Shown here piece after piece: positions 1 to 6,932 of a stretch of 39,877 nt of DNA. Made by a program: the position numbers and the translations under genes. Origin of the DNA: Flavobacterium psychrophilum (lineage in GTDB: Bacteria > Bacteroidota > Bacteroidia > Flavobacteriales > Flavobacteriaceae); NCBI GenBank assembly GCA_945869365.1, contig CAMBOW010000007.1, positions 1 to 39,877 of the forward strand, read 5' to 3'. The stretch's first letter is position 1. Each line of letters opens with the position of its first letter. The notes under the pieces were generated by a model, which was given only the letters and a program-made list of their open reading frames with translations, did no database searches and was not told where the DNA came from.

Positions 1-10
1 ACAATACTCT

Positions 11-49
11 CACTCATAACTCACAATTCATAACTCATAACTCATAATT
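11..49. repeat. Heptad array, unit AACTCAT, 5 copies
   Basis: Five consecutive 7-bp units (CACTCAT, AACTCAC, AATTCAT, AACTCAT, AACTCAT) followed by AATT. The array runs directly into the paaI stop codon at 48-50. The same unit, on the other strand, recurs at 18575-18602. Confidence 0.85.
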
Positions 50-476
50 AAATTTCCCATTCTTTATTTGTTCTATATACCACTCCTTTAAAAAGCGCCA
101 CGAGTTCATCCGTTTGACTTTCGACTTTCGACTTTCGACGAACCTCTATAATGTTGAATCCAAGTTTATTGGTTACTTTTTCGATCACCGATTCGGCCAC
201 CAAATAATCGCCTTCGTTTACAGCCTCAATGTGGTTGATTGAGGTTTCAATTGACACTGCAAATTTGCCGTGGGTATTGGCCGCAAAGCCAAAAGCCGTA
301 TCGGCCAGCGAATAGGTGATTCCGCCATGGGCTTTGTTCATGCTGTTGAGCATTTCCTTGCGCACCGTCATTCCTACTTTGCAGCGTCCCAGGTCACATT
401 CCAAAATGGTGATGCCCAGCCATTGGCTGAAGGGATCTTGCGAAAGCATTTTTTCAGGTATTTTGGTTCCTTCCAT
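48..476 (-). CDS. paaI: PaaI-type hotdog-fold acyl-CoA thioesterase
   Basis: 142 aa, the usual length for PaaI. PaaI hydrolyses aberrant or stalled phenylacetate-pathway CoA esters in the cytoplasm, releasing CoA. The hotdog active-site segment is clear: N47-K-A-H50-G51-G52, then D59 in SLADTAF, matching the HGG...D pattern of the family. The C-terminus DELVALFKGVVYRT is also typical. It is the last paa gene visible, 65 bp downstream of paaH. Odd feature: residues about 113-121 (RRKSKVESQ) are encoded by three tandem GACTTTC heptamers. Relatives usually have a short V-x-N-Q-like stretch there (from memory), so this looks like repeat expansion inside the gene. Three 7-bp units add 21 bp and keep the frame. 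Identification is firm; the insertion claim needs an alignment. Confidence 0.92.
   Translation of the reverse strand: MEGTKIPEKMLSQDPFSQWLGITILECDLGRCKVGMTVRKEMLNSMNKAHGGITYSLADTAFGFAANTHGKFAVSIETSINHIEAVNEGDYLVAESVIEKVTNKLGFNIIEVRRKSKVESQTDELVALFKGVVYRTNKEWEI
116..139. repeat. Heptad array GACTTTC x3.4 inside paaI
   Basis: Three perfect GACTTTC units plus GAC, entirely within the paaI coding sequence near its 3' end. Related GACTTT arrays are intergenic at 18614-18656 and 18833-18868. Confidence 0.85.
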
Positions 477-493
477 GGGGATTAACGATTGAC

Positions 494-514
494 GATTTTT
501 GATTTTTGATTTTT
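494..514. repeat. Heptad array GATTTTT x3
   Basis: Three perfect GATTTTT units in the 65-bp gap between paaH and paaI, 18 bp upstream of the paaI start. A CAAAAAT array (nearly the reverse complement) lies at 19015-19049. Confidence 0.7.
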
Positions 515-541
515 GAAATGAATTCTCGGATTTGGAATTTA

Positions 542-1741
542 TTATGTATAAAATTGTTTATTAGTTGCAGCCATACGTCGCAAAATCGGACTGCAACGGT
601 AGCGGTCTTCGTGGTATTCGTGGTACAAATTGTCTAATGTATTTACACACCAGTCAATACCCAGTTCATCGGCCCAAGCCAAAAGGCCTTTGGGATAATT
701 GACGCCTTTGGTCATCGCATTGTCAATGTCTTTTACAGAAGCAATATTCAAAAACAAGGTGTCGGCGGCTTCGTTGACGAGCATCACGATCACCCGATCA
801 AAAATGCTTTTGGCCAATTGCAAATCTTCTGTGGGCTGCGGCAACTCTTGACTGTAATTGTAAAAGCCTCGGCCTGATTTTCTACCTAAAAACCCCGCTT
901 CCAATAGGCGTTTTTGGGTAAAGGACGGTTTGAATTTGGGATCAAAATAAAAGGCGGTAAATACGGTTTCGGTCACCACATAATTGACATCGTGCCCAAT
1001 TAGGTCCATCAATTCAAAGGGACCCATTCTAAATTGCCCTATGGTTTTTAAGGCCCAATCGATAGTCGCAAAATCGGCTACGCCTTCCTCATAGATACGC
1101 AAGCTTTCGCTGTAAAATGGACGTGCCACTCGGTTTACAATAAACCCAGGTGTATCTTTGGCTACCGCTACCGTTTTGTTCCAACTGGAAATAATTTCTA
1201 CCGATTTTTGAAGCACGGCTTCACTGGTTTGCACCGCCGGAATTACCTCCACCAATTGCATGAGTGGTGCCGGATTAAAAAAGTGAATTCCAAGGACGCG
1301 TTCGGGTGTTGTACACGAAGCGGCAATGGAAGCGATAGAAAGGGACGAGGTATTGGAGGCCAAGATACAGTGCTTGGACACCACCGATTCGAGCTCGGCA
1401 AAAACCTTTCGCTTCACTTCACTATTTTCGACGATGGCTTCGATTACCAAATCAGCATCTGCCAAAGCGGTCAATTCGGTTACATAGGAAATGTTGGCTT
1501 GGATACGCGCTTTTTCATTAGCATCGATTTTTTCTTTCTCAACCAATTTTGATAAGTTATTTTCAAGTGCCAACTTACTCTTCTCTAAGGCTATTGCATT
1601 TACATCTACCAACTTCACTGTACATCCTGCTTGTGCGGACACTTGCGCGATGCCGCTGCCCATTGTTCCTGAACCGATGATGCCTACGCAAAAAGTTGTC
1701 GGTTGTCGGTTATCGGTTGTCGGTTCTAGGAAATTACTCAT
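542..1741 (-). CDS. paaH: 3-hydroxyacyl-CoA dehydrogenase of the phenylacetate pathway
   Basis: 399 aa. NAD-dependent oxidation of 3-hydroxyadipyl-CoA to 3-oxoadipyl-CoA is the expected step. An N-terminal Rossmann fold starts at G20-I-I-G-S-G-T-M-G. The dehydrogenase signature GIHFFNPAPLMQLVEV carries the catalytic His, and DTPGFIVNR begins the first C-terminal helical domain. A second C-terminal 3HCDH-like segment covers about 300-390 (NEAADTLF...NYPKGLLAW). It is shorter than E. coli PaaH (475 aa). The gene follows paaG by 23 bp. Odd feature: residues 5-16 (LEPTTDNRQPTT) are a translation of a GTTGTCG heptad array, so the native N-terminus has been replaced or extended by repeat DNA just ahead of the nucleotide-binding strand. 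No in-frame ATG is available after the array. Confidence 0.9.
   Translation of the reverse strand: MSNFLEPTTDNRQPTTFCVGIIGSGTMGSGIAQVSAQAGCTVKLVDVNAIALEKSKLALENNLSKLVEKEKIDANEKARIQANISYVTELTALADADLVIEAIVENSEVKRKVFAELESVVSKHCILASNTSSLSIASIAASCTTPERVLGIHFFNPAPLMQLVEVIPAVQTSEAVLQKSVEIISSWNKTVAVAKDTPGFIVNRVARPFYSESLRIYEEGVADFATIDWALKTIGQFRMGPFELMDLIGHDVNYVVTETVFTAFYFDPKFKPSFTQKRLLEAGFLGRKSGRGFYNYSQELPQPTEDLQLAKSIFDRVIVMLVNEAADTLFLNIASVKDIDNAMTKGVNYPKGLLAWADELGIDWCVNTLDNLYHEYHEDRYRCSPILRRMAATNKQFYT
1695..1729. repeat. Heptad array GTTGTCG in the paaH 5' end
   Basis: Units GTTGTCG, GTTGTCG, GTTATCG, GTTGTCG and a degenerate GTTCTAG, period exactly 7. The array lies inside the paaH reading frame, encoding about residues 5-16. 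Confidence 0.85.
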
Positions 1742-1764
1742 TATTATTTTTTAATTATACATTA

Positions 1765-2571
1765 TTAATTTCCTCGAAATTGCGGTTTTCTCTTCTCTAC
1801 AAAAGCCGTTACGCCTTCGTGGTAATCGTGTGAAGAACTGGCTTGTATTTGGATGGCCGATTCTAAGGCCAATTGTTGTTCTAGGTTGTTTTCCATTGAT
1901 TGGTTTAACAAACGTTTGGTGAGGCCCAAGGCCAAGGTGGGTAGTTGCGCCAAGGTTTCGGCCAAGGTTTGTACTTCTTCAAGGAAAAAGGCAGATGGAT
2001 ATAATTTATAGACCATGCCCATTTTGCAGGCCTCTTCGGCGGTGAGTTTATCGCCCAAGAACATCAAGGCGGTGGCGCGGTGCAAACCGATGAGTCGCGG
2101 CAAGAAAAACGTTCCGCCGCTGTCGGGTACCAAGCCAATTTTGGAAAAAGCCTGGATAAAACTGCCGTGCTCGGACGATACCACAAAATCGCAGGCCAAC
2201 GCAATATTGGCACCTGCTCCCGCTGCTACCCCATTGACTGCCGCAATAATCGGTTTTTCGATGCTGCGCAACAGGTTGATAATGGGATTGTAATGTTCGT
2301 CGATGATATTTTTAAAACCCGGATGCAAGTCGGGTGTAGTCACTTCTTTTAAGTCTTGTCCGGCGCAAAAGGCTTTTCCATTTCCTGTCAAAACGATGGC
2401 TCGAACGGATTCGTCAGAGGCAGCAGCTTGCAGGGCGGATTGGGTAGCCAAGGCCATTTCTCGGTTAAAACTGTTGAATACTTCTGGTCTGTTGAGGGTA
2501 ACCCAAGCTACATTTGCTTTTACGGTGTAGCAAACGGTAGGTCCAAACGGGAATTCTTGTGCGTTATTCAT
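1765..2571 (-). CDS. paaG: 1,2-epoxyphenylacetyl-CoA isomerase
   Basis: 268 aa crotonase-fold protein. PaaG isomerises the ring epoxide of phenylacetyl-CoA to the seven-membered oxepin-CoA. Oxyanion-hole segments are F68-C-A-G-Q-D-L and N113-G-V-A-A-G-A-G. The signature AFSKIGLVPDSGGTFFLPR contains D150, at the position of the catalytic Asp of E. coli PaaG. The C-terminus HDYHEGVTAFVEKRKPQF matches PaaG rather than PaaF. It starts 6 bp after paaD ends, so the two are almost certainly co-translated. No second enoyl-CoA hydratase (PaaF) is present in the window. Confidence 0.92.
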   Translation of the reverse strand: MNNAQEFPFGPTVCYTVKANVAWVTLNRPEVFNSFNREMALATQSALQAAASDESVRAIVLTGNGKAFCAGQDLKEVTTPDLHPGFKNIIDEHYNPIINLLRSIEKPIIAAVNGVAAGAGANIALACDFVVSSEHGSFIQAFSKIGLVPDSGGTFFLPRLIGLHRATALMFLGDKLTAEEACKMGMVYKLYPSAFFLEEVQTLAETLAQLPTLALGLTKRLLNQSMENNLEQQLALESAIQIQASSSHDYHEGVTAFVEKRKPQFRGN

Positions 2572-2577
2572 TGTGTT

Positions 2578-3078
2578 TTATTTTAAGCATTTAAAATAAT
2601 CAAACGGTTCTAAGCAGTCTTCACACTGGAAAAACGCCTTGCAAGCCGTTGATCCAAATTGACTGACTAATTTAGTGTTTAATGTGCCACATTGCGGACA
2701 TTTCACCAGTTTTTTGTTACCCAACAAGGCGTCTTTGTCGGCTTCGGGAGAGAGCGGTGCCGCAATCCCGTATTGTTCTAATGCCAGTCGGCCTTGGGCG
2801 GTAATCCAATCGGTGGTCCAAGCCGGCGATAAGATTAATTTTACAGTGGCTTGAATTCCTTGGGCTTTGAAGGCCGCTTTGATGTCGTCGCCTATCACAT
2901 CCATGGCAGGACAGCCGCTGTAGGTGGGTGTGATTTCTACCTGCACCTCCTCGTTTACCCATTGTGCCGAACGCACTACTCCCATGTGCACAATCGACAA
3001 GACCGGAATCTCGGGATCGGATACCGTTTCCAGTATAGTGAGCAGTTTAGCGTCGATAGGCAAGGAAGTGGAAATCAT
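2578..3078 (-). CDS. paaD: PaaD, MIP18/DUF59 maturation protein for the epoxidase
   Basis: 166 aa, close to E. coli PaaD (165). It is needed for an active phenylacetyl-CoA epoxidase, probably in metal-centre assembly. Residues about 10-95 are the MIP18 (DUF59) domain with DPEIPVLSIVHMG and the conserved TYSGCPAMD (C56). The C-terminal part is a zinc-ribbon-like module with C127-P-Q-C130, C146 and C152-E-D-C155. SPAWTTDWIT is a typical PaaD signature. It lies 17 bp downstream of paaC and 6 bp upstream of paaG. Confidence 0.93.
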   Translation of the reverse strand: MISTSLPIDAKLLTILETVSDPEIPVLSIVHMGVVRSAQWVNEEVQVEITPTYSGCPAMDVIGDDIKAAFKAQGIQATVKLILSPAWTTDWITAQGRLALEQYGIAAPLSPEADKDALLGNKKLVKCPQCGTLNTKLVSQFGSTACKAFFQCEDCLEPFDYFKCLK

Positions 3079-3095
3079 TTTTTTATCCGATTAAA

Positions 3096-3848
3096 TTACC
3101 ATTGCATATTGGGATACGCACGCTGCATGTATTGCAATTCGGTGAGGATGAATCCCATGTGTTCGCTGTGAATGCCTTGCTTCCCTCCTTTTTGAAAATA
3201 CACCACATTGGGCGTCTCCAAAGTAGCTTCAGCTAAAACTGCTCCAACTTGTTGGTAATAGCTTGCTTTTAATTTGCTCCAATCTACACCAATACCTTGG
3301 GCCAGCATCGCCGTTTCGGCCTCGGTGGGTTGAAACAAGTCGTCAGTGTAAATCCACAAGTCGTTGATGGCGGTTTGGATACGGGCATGACTTTCGGGGG
3401 TTCCGTCGCCCAATCGCTTGATCCAATCGGAAGAGAATCTCGTGTGGTACAACACTTCTTTGATGCTTTTTACGGCAATGGCTGCCAATTGCGTGTCTTG
3501 ACTGTGTTGCAATTCTTGCAGCAAAGCCAAATGGTACACATCAAACAAAAATTGACGGGCAATCACATAGCCAAAATCGGTATTGGGTTGCTCGACCAAC
3601 AAGGCGTTTTTGTATTCGCGTTCCAAACGCAAAAAGGCAATCGTGTCTTCGGTCGCTCCTTCTCCTTGCATCTCTGCAACATACTGATAATACGATCGGG
3701 TTTGCCCCAACAAATCGAGGGAAATGTTGGTGAGCGCAATATCGGTTTCAAGGCTGGGCCCATGGCCGCACAATTCGCCTAAGCGTTGTCCTAGAATCAA
3801 GGAATTGTCGGCAATTCCTAGGATGTATTGAATTAAATTGTTGTCCAT
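3096..3848 (-). CDS. paaC: Phenylacetyl-CoA epoxidase structural subunit PaaC
   Basis: 250 aa (E. coli 248). PaaC is the non-catalytic ferritin-like partner of PaaA in the multicomponent epoxidase. Family features seen: LCGHGPSLETDIALTNISLDLLGQTR at about 27-51 and LQELQHSQDTQLAAIAVKSIKEVLYHTRFSSDWIKRLGDGTPESHARIQ in the middle, typical of PaaC and mostly helical. The C-terminus GKQGIHSEHMGFILTELQYMQRAYPNMQW is also typical. The gap to paaB is 117 bp and holds an opposed pair of heptad arrays. Confidence 0.94.
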   Translation of the reverse strand: MDNNLIQYILGIADNSLILGQRLGELCGHGPSLETDIALTNISLDLLGQTRSYYQYVAEMQGEGATEDTIAFLRLEREYKNALLVEQPNTDFGYVIARQFLFDVYHLALLQELQHSQDTQLAAIAVKSIKEVLYHTRFSSDWIKRLGDGTPESHARIQTAINDLWIYTDDLFQPTEAETAMLAQGIGVDWSKLKASYYQQVGAVLAEATLETPNVVYFQKGGKQGIHSEHMGFILTELQYMQRAYPNMQW

Positions 3849-3855
3849 TTTTTAA

Positions 3856-3958
3856 GGCGGTAGGATATAGGTTGTAGGTGTTAGGTTGTAGGTCGTAGGT
3901 TGTAGGTTGTAGGTGATTCTAAATTATCCAAACCTAAAACCTACCACCTAATGCCTAA
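3856..3958. repeat. Opposed heptad arrays between paaB and paaC
   Basis: Left arm 3856-3911: eight units of GGTTGTA type (GGCGGTA, GGATATA, GGTTGTA, GGTGTTA, GGTTGTA, GGTCGTA, GGTTGTA, GGTTGTA). Right arm 3931-3958: four units of AACCTAA type. The arms are roughly complementary, so the paa transcript can fold here into a long imperfect hairpin between the paaB stop and the paaC start. Confidence 0.85.
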
Positions 3959-3965
3959 TCCCTTT

Positions 3966-4247
3966 TTACATGTGTTTCAATTCGTCGGGCAAATCATAAA
4001 AAGTAGGATGGCGATAGGCCTTGTCCATAGCAGGCTCAAAGGTTTCGCCGTTGTGCTCCGGATTGGATGCTGTGATTTGTGACGATGGCACTACCCAAAT
4101 GCTCACACCTTCCATGCGACGGGTGTACACATCACGGGCGTTTTCGAGTGCCATGGTGGCATCGCTGGCGTGCAAACTTCCGCAGTGGCGGTGTTCTAAT
4201 CCATTTTTACTTCTGATGAATACTTCCCAAAGTGGCCAATTTTTCAT
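3966..4247 (-). CDS. paaB: Phenylacetyl-CoA epoxidase small subunit PaaB
   Basis: 93 aa (E. coli 95). PaaB bridges the PaaA-PaaC heterodimers and is required for a functional epoxidase. The family pattern is clear from the start: WPLWEVFIRSKNGLEHRHCGSLHA, then DATMALENARDVYTRR and SIWVVPSSQI. It lies between paaA and paaC. Both flanking gaps (88 and 117 bp) are filled with heptad arrays, unlike the tight spacing of paaC-paaD-paaG-paaH. Confidence 0.94.
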   Translation of the reverse strand: MKNWPLWEVFIRSKNGLEHRHCGSLHASDATMALENARDVYTRRMEGVSIWVVPSSQITASNPEHNGETFEPAMDKAYRHPTFYDLPDELKHM

Positions 4248-4254
4248 ATCTAAA

Positions 4255-4331
4255 TAGGTGGTGGGTGGTAGGTGGTGGGTGGTAGGTGGTAGGTTTAACG
4301 TCTAAAACCTACTACCAAATACCTAAAACCT
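4255..4331. repeat. Opposed heptad arrays between paaA and paaB
   Basis: Left arm 4255-4296: six 7-bp units alternating TAGGTGG and TGGGTGG. Right arm 4304-4331: AAAACCT, ACTACCA, AATACCT, AAAACCT. The inner parts, GGTAGGTTTAACG and CGTCTAAAACCTACTACC, form a near-inverted repeat. This would give a hairpin within the operon mRNA between paaA and paaB. Confidence 0.85.
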
Positions 4332-4335
4332 GAAT

Positions 4336-5292
4336 TTATATTGCTTGTTTTACTGTAACAGCGGCTTGTTTTTCGGCATAGGCCATGGCGGCATCGCACA
4401 CCCAAGCGCCTTCTTCTGTTGCTTTTACACGAGCGGCAATGCGTTGTTTGTTGCAGGGACCGTGTCCTTTAACCACTTGCCAAAACTCATTCCAATCGAG
4501 CTCGCCAAAATCATATTGTTGACGTGCTTCGTTCCATTTGAGTTCGGGATCTGGGATGGTTAATCCCAAAATATTGGCTTGCGGTACGGTTTGATCTACA
4601 AACGACTGACGCAATTCGTCGTTGGTTTTGCGTTTGAGTTTCCATTTTACTGATTGTTCGGTATTGGGCGATTCGGCGTCGCGGGGACCAAACATCATTA
4701 AGGATGGCCACCACCAGCGATTGAGTGAATCTTGGGCCATGGCTTTTTGCTCGGGCGTACCGTTGCAAAGCGTAAGCAAAATTTCGAAGCCTTGGCGTTG
4801 GTGAAAACTTTCTTCTTTGCAAATGCGGACCATAGCTCTGGCATAAGGACCATAGGAGGTGCCCATGAGCGCCACTTGGTTCATGATCGCTGCGCCGTCA
4901 ACCAACCAACCCACGGTGCCCATGTCGGCCCAGGTTACGGCTGGATAATTGAAGATACTTGAATATTTGGCTTCGCCCTTGTGCAATTGCTCTGACATTT
5001 CTTCGCGCGTGATTCCCAAGGTTTCGGCGGCACTGTACAAGTACAGGCCGTGTCCGCCCTCGTCTTGCACTTTGGCCAACAAGGCCACTTTGCGACGCAA
5101 TGAAGGCGCGCGGGTAATCCAATTTCCTTCGGGTAACATACCCACAATTTCGGAATGGGCGTGTTGGGAAATTTGACGAATGTGCGTCTTGCGGTAATTG
5201 GCCGGCATCCAGTCTTTGGGCTCGATTTTGTCGTCTTTGGCTATGCGGGCCTCAAACATTTTTTCTAGGTTTTTTACTTCTTGTTCTGACAT
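4336..5292 (-). CDS. paaA: Phenylacetyl-CoA epoxidase catalytic subunit PaaA
   Basis: 318 aa (E. coli 309). It is the di-iron subunit that epoxidises the aromatic ring of phenylacetyl-CoA with O2. Two ExxH iron-binding motifs are visible: E78-G-G-H81 ([17 protein letters not shown]) and E161-S-F-H164 ([14 protein letters not shown]). E48 in [15 protein letters not shown] is a likely further ligand. Other family signatures include [11 protein letters not shown] and [12 protein letters not shown]. It follows paaE by 116 bp. Confidence 0.96.
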   Translation of the reverse strand: MSEQEVKNLEKMFEARIAKDDKIEPKDWMPANYRKTHIRQISQHAHSEIVGMLPEGNWITRAPSLRRKVALLAKVQDEGGHGLYLYSAAETLGITREEMSEQLHKGEAKYSSIFNYPAVTWADMGTVGWLVDGAAIMNQVALMGTSYGPYARAMVRICKEESFHQRQGFEILLTLCNGTPEQKAMAQDSLNRWWWPSLMMFGPRDAESPNTEQSVKWKLKRKTNDELRQSFVDQTVPQANILGLTIPDPELKWNEARQQYDFGELDWNEFWQVVKGHGPCNKQRIAARVKATEEGAWVCDAAMAYAEKQAAVTVKQAI

Positions 5293-5408
5293 ACTACTTT
5301 GAACTTTAGGTATTAATGTTTTCTACTTTATTTTTAATTCTAACCCCGATGGAAGCAAGCTACCGTGTAGCGCGAACAGCGGGAAACAGCTCCAAAAAAG
5401 GAACGTAT
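5293..5408. other. paaE-paaA gap with a possible dispersed repeat
   Basis: This 116-bp gap is AT-rich next to paaA. At about 5341-5402 it carries a GC-richer block (minus strand: GGAGCTGTTTCCCGCT followed by TTCGCGCTACACGG) that codes for nothing evident. I recall similar GGAGCTGTTTCCCGCT strings between genes of other flavobacteria, but cannot verify that here. No terminator is evident, so paaE and paaA are probably cotranscribed. Confidence 0.35.
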
Positions 5409-6485
5409 TTATATGCCAAAATCGACCACCACTTTTTGCGAAGTGGGCACGGCTTGGCAGCTGAGTACATAATTTTTGGCCAAATCTTCGGCTTCGAGGG
5501 AATAGTTGAGTTTCATCTCGACCGTGCCTTCTACCACTTGGCAACGGCAGGTGCTGCACACGCCACCTTTGCAGGCATAGGGCAAATCGGCACCGGCAGC
5601 AATCGCGCCATCGAGCAAATTGTCAAAATCTTCGCCCATCACAAAATGGAATTCTTTTCCTCCATCAATGATGGTGACCTCAGTCCCTTCTACTTTTTTC
5701 TCGACAATTTTGCTGATGCGTTCTTTGTCGGCGGCCGTTAAGCCACTGGTAAACAACTCGAAATGGATGTGTTGTTTGGGCAAACCGGCTGCTTCTAATT
5801 CTTCGCGCACCAAGTGAATCATGGCTTCAGGACCGCATAGGTAGCAAGCGGCAACCGTACTTACATCGATGAGTTTTTGGGTAATCACGGCCAATTTGTC
5901 TTTGCTAAAACGGCCGTTGAACAACTCGACTGCACGCTGTTCTTGGGATAAAAAATGAAACAATTCAAAGCGATTAAAATAGACGTTTTTGAGTTGTTCC
6001 AATTCTTCCTTGAACACGATCGATTTGACCGAGCGGTTTTGGTAAAATAAGGTAAAGGTGCTTTCGGGCTCGGCGGCCAAATGCATTTTGATGAGCGACA
6101 AGATGGGTGTAATTCCACTTCCGGCCGCAAAGGCGATATAGTTTTTGGGTTGCGCACTGGGCTCCGCATAAAACGAACCTTGCGGAGGCATCACGTCGAG
6201 CAACATACCTGGTTTTAGCGTATCGTTGGCGTAGGTAGAAAACAATCCGTGGGGAATTTTTTTAATGGCCACCTGCCATTTATGTTCGGCGGGCGCGCTC
6301 GAGAGCGAATACGATCGGCGCACTTCGGCTACATTGATTTGCGTGCGAAACGTGAGGTACTGCCCGGCTTTGTATTGAAATTGATCGTGTAAATCAGATG
6401 GAATTGCCAAGGAAATTGCCACGCAATCTTTGGTCTCGCGGTGGATCTCGGCAACAGGAATGGAATAAAATTTGGCCATACTCAT
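5409..6485 (-). CDS. paaE: Phenylacetyl-CoA epoxidase reductase PaaE
   Basis: 358 aa (E. coli 356). It transfers electrons from NADPH through FAD and a [2Fe-2S] cluster to PaaA. The N-terminal FAD-binding barrel has RRSYSLSSAP. The NAD(P)-binding domain has AAGSGITPILSLIK near 139-152 and CYLCGPEAM. The C-terminal plant-type ferredoxin domain has C305-x4-C310-x2-C313-x29-C343, all four ligands intact. It is the first gene of the operon. An alternative start two codons downstream (MAKFYS) is equally plausible. Confidence 0.95.
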   Translation of the reverse strand: MSMAKFYSIPVAEIHRETKDCVAISLAIPSDLHDQFQYKAGQYLTFRTQINVAEVRRSYSLSSAPAEHKWQVAIKKIPHGLFSTYANDTLKPGMLLDVMPPQGSFYAEPSAQPKNYIAFAAGSGITPILSLIKMHLAAEPESTFTLFYQNRSVKSIVFKEELEQLKNVYFNRFELFHFLSQEQRAVELFNGRFSKDKLAVITQKLIDVSTVAACYLCGPEAMIHLVREELEAAGLPKQHIHFELFTSGLTAADKERISKIVEKKVEGTEVTIIDGGKEFHFVMGEDFDNLLDGAIAAGADLPYACKGGVCSTCRCQVVEGTVEMKLNYSLEAEDLAKNYVLSCQAVPTSQKVVVDFGI

Positions 6486-6497
6486 GTATTAATTCTC

Positions 6498-6517
6498 AAA
6501 CTAACAAATGTTAGTTT
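6498..6517. promoter_or_regulatory. Perfect palindrome before paaE, likely TetR operator
   Basis: AAACTAACAAATGTTAGTTT: two perfect 8-bp arms around AAAT, ending 13 bp before the paaE ATG and just downstream of a -7-like box. Size and placement suit a TetR-family operator that blocks transcription start. The tetR gene lies 430 bp upstream on the same strand. Binding is inferred. Confidence 0.65.
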
Positions 6518-6523
6518 ACTATG

Positions 6524-6531
6524 CAAATTTA
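6524..6531 (-). promoter_or_regulatory. Candidate -7 box of the paa operon
   Basis: TAAATTTG on the minus strand fits the Bacteroidetes -7 consensus TAnnTTTG. No exact TTG is found at the -33 position (GTTTTC occurs there). The predicted start site falls at the edge of the palindrome 6498-6517. Confidence 0.5.
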
Positions 6532-6592
6532 AGTATTATTTTGAAATAGAAAACATCTGGTTGAAATTTAGGTAATTTTAACCAGTTGTTTT

Positions 6593-6641
6593 GTTTCAGG
6601 TTTCACGTTTCACGTTTCAAGTTTCACGTTTCACGTTTCAC
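6593..6641. repeat. Heptad array GTTTCAC, 7 copies
   Basis: Seven units GTTTCAG/GTTTCAC/GTTTCAA in perfect 7-bp register, between paaE and tetR. Further GTTTCAN units follow at 6689-6716. Confidence 0.85.
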
Positions 6642-6688
6642 GTTTATTCCGCTTCGCTCCATCTGTCGGCTATCGCCTATGTTTTTTT

Positions 6689-6716
6689 GTTTCAAGTTTC
6701 ATGTTTCACGTTTCAT
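6689..6716. repeat. Heptad array GTTTCAN, 4 copies
   Basis: GTTTCAA, GTTTCAT, GTTTCAC, GTTTCAT, ending exactly at the first base of the 135-bp element at 6716. Confidence 0.75.
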
Positions 6717-6850
6717 GAACTATAGGTCCGCTTCGCTATTTAAACTTGTCTTGTTTCAAGTTTCATGTTTCATGTTTCAAGTTGAATATATCCGCTTTGC
6801 TATAGAACTTGCCTGTGTTTTTTAATCTTATTCCGCTTCGCTATAGTTCA
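6716..6850 (+). mobile_element. 135-bp MITE-like element, copy 1
   Basis: Begins TGAACTATAG and ends CTATAGTTCA, a perfect 10-bp terminal inverted repeat. It contains three copies of TCCGCTTCGCTAT (one with a single change) and four GTTTCAN heptads at 6753-6780. A second copy of identical length, in the opposite orientation, is at 7627-7761. By my alignment the two differ at only 6 of 135 positions. It has no coding capacity. Mobility is inferred from the structure. Confidence 0.75.
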
Positions 6851-6882
6851 AAAGTATAGAACTGTTCTTAGTATACTTTTAC

Positions 6883-6903
6883 AACCTGAAACCTGAAACT
6901 TGA
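6883..6903. repeat. Heptad array AACCTGA x3
   Basis: AACCTGA, AACCTGA, AACTTGA: the GTTTCAG unit on the opposite strand, just after tetR (which ends at 6933 on the minus strand). Confidence 0.7.
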
Positions 6904-6932
6904 AACTATTTTTTATGCTTAAGCATAAAAAA

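Noticed and set aside
5316..5741. Plus-strand ORF opposite paaE
   Set aside because: Antisense to the ferredoxin domain of paaE, which has all four Cys ligands and a clear full-length match.
6586..6825. Open frame on the plus strand (FKFHVSRF-type repeats)
   Set aside because: It translates GTTTCAN heptads and the 135-bp element; no domain and no start context. The frame at 7652-7870 on the minus strand is the same repeat read from the other copy.
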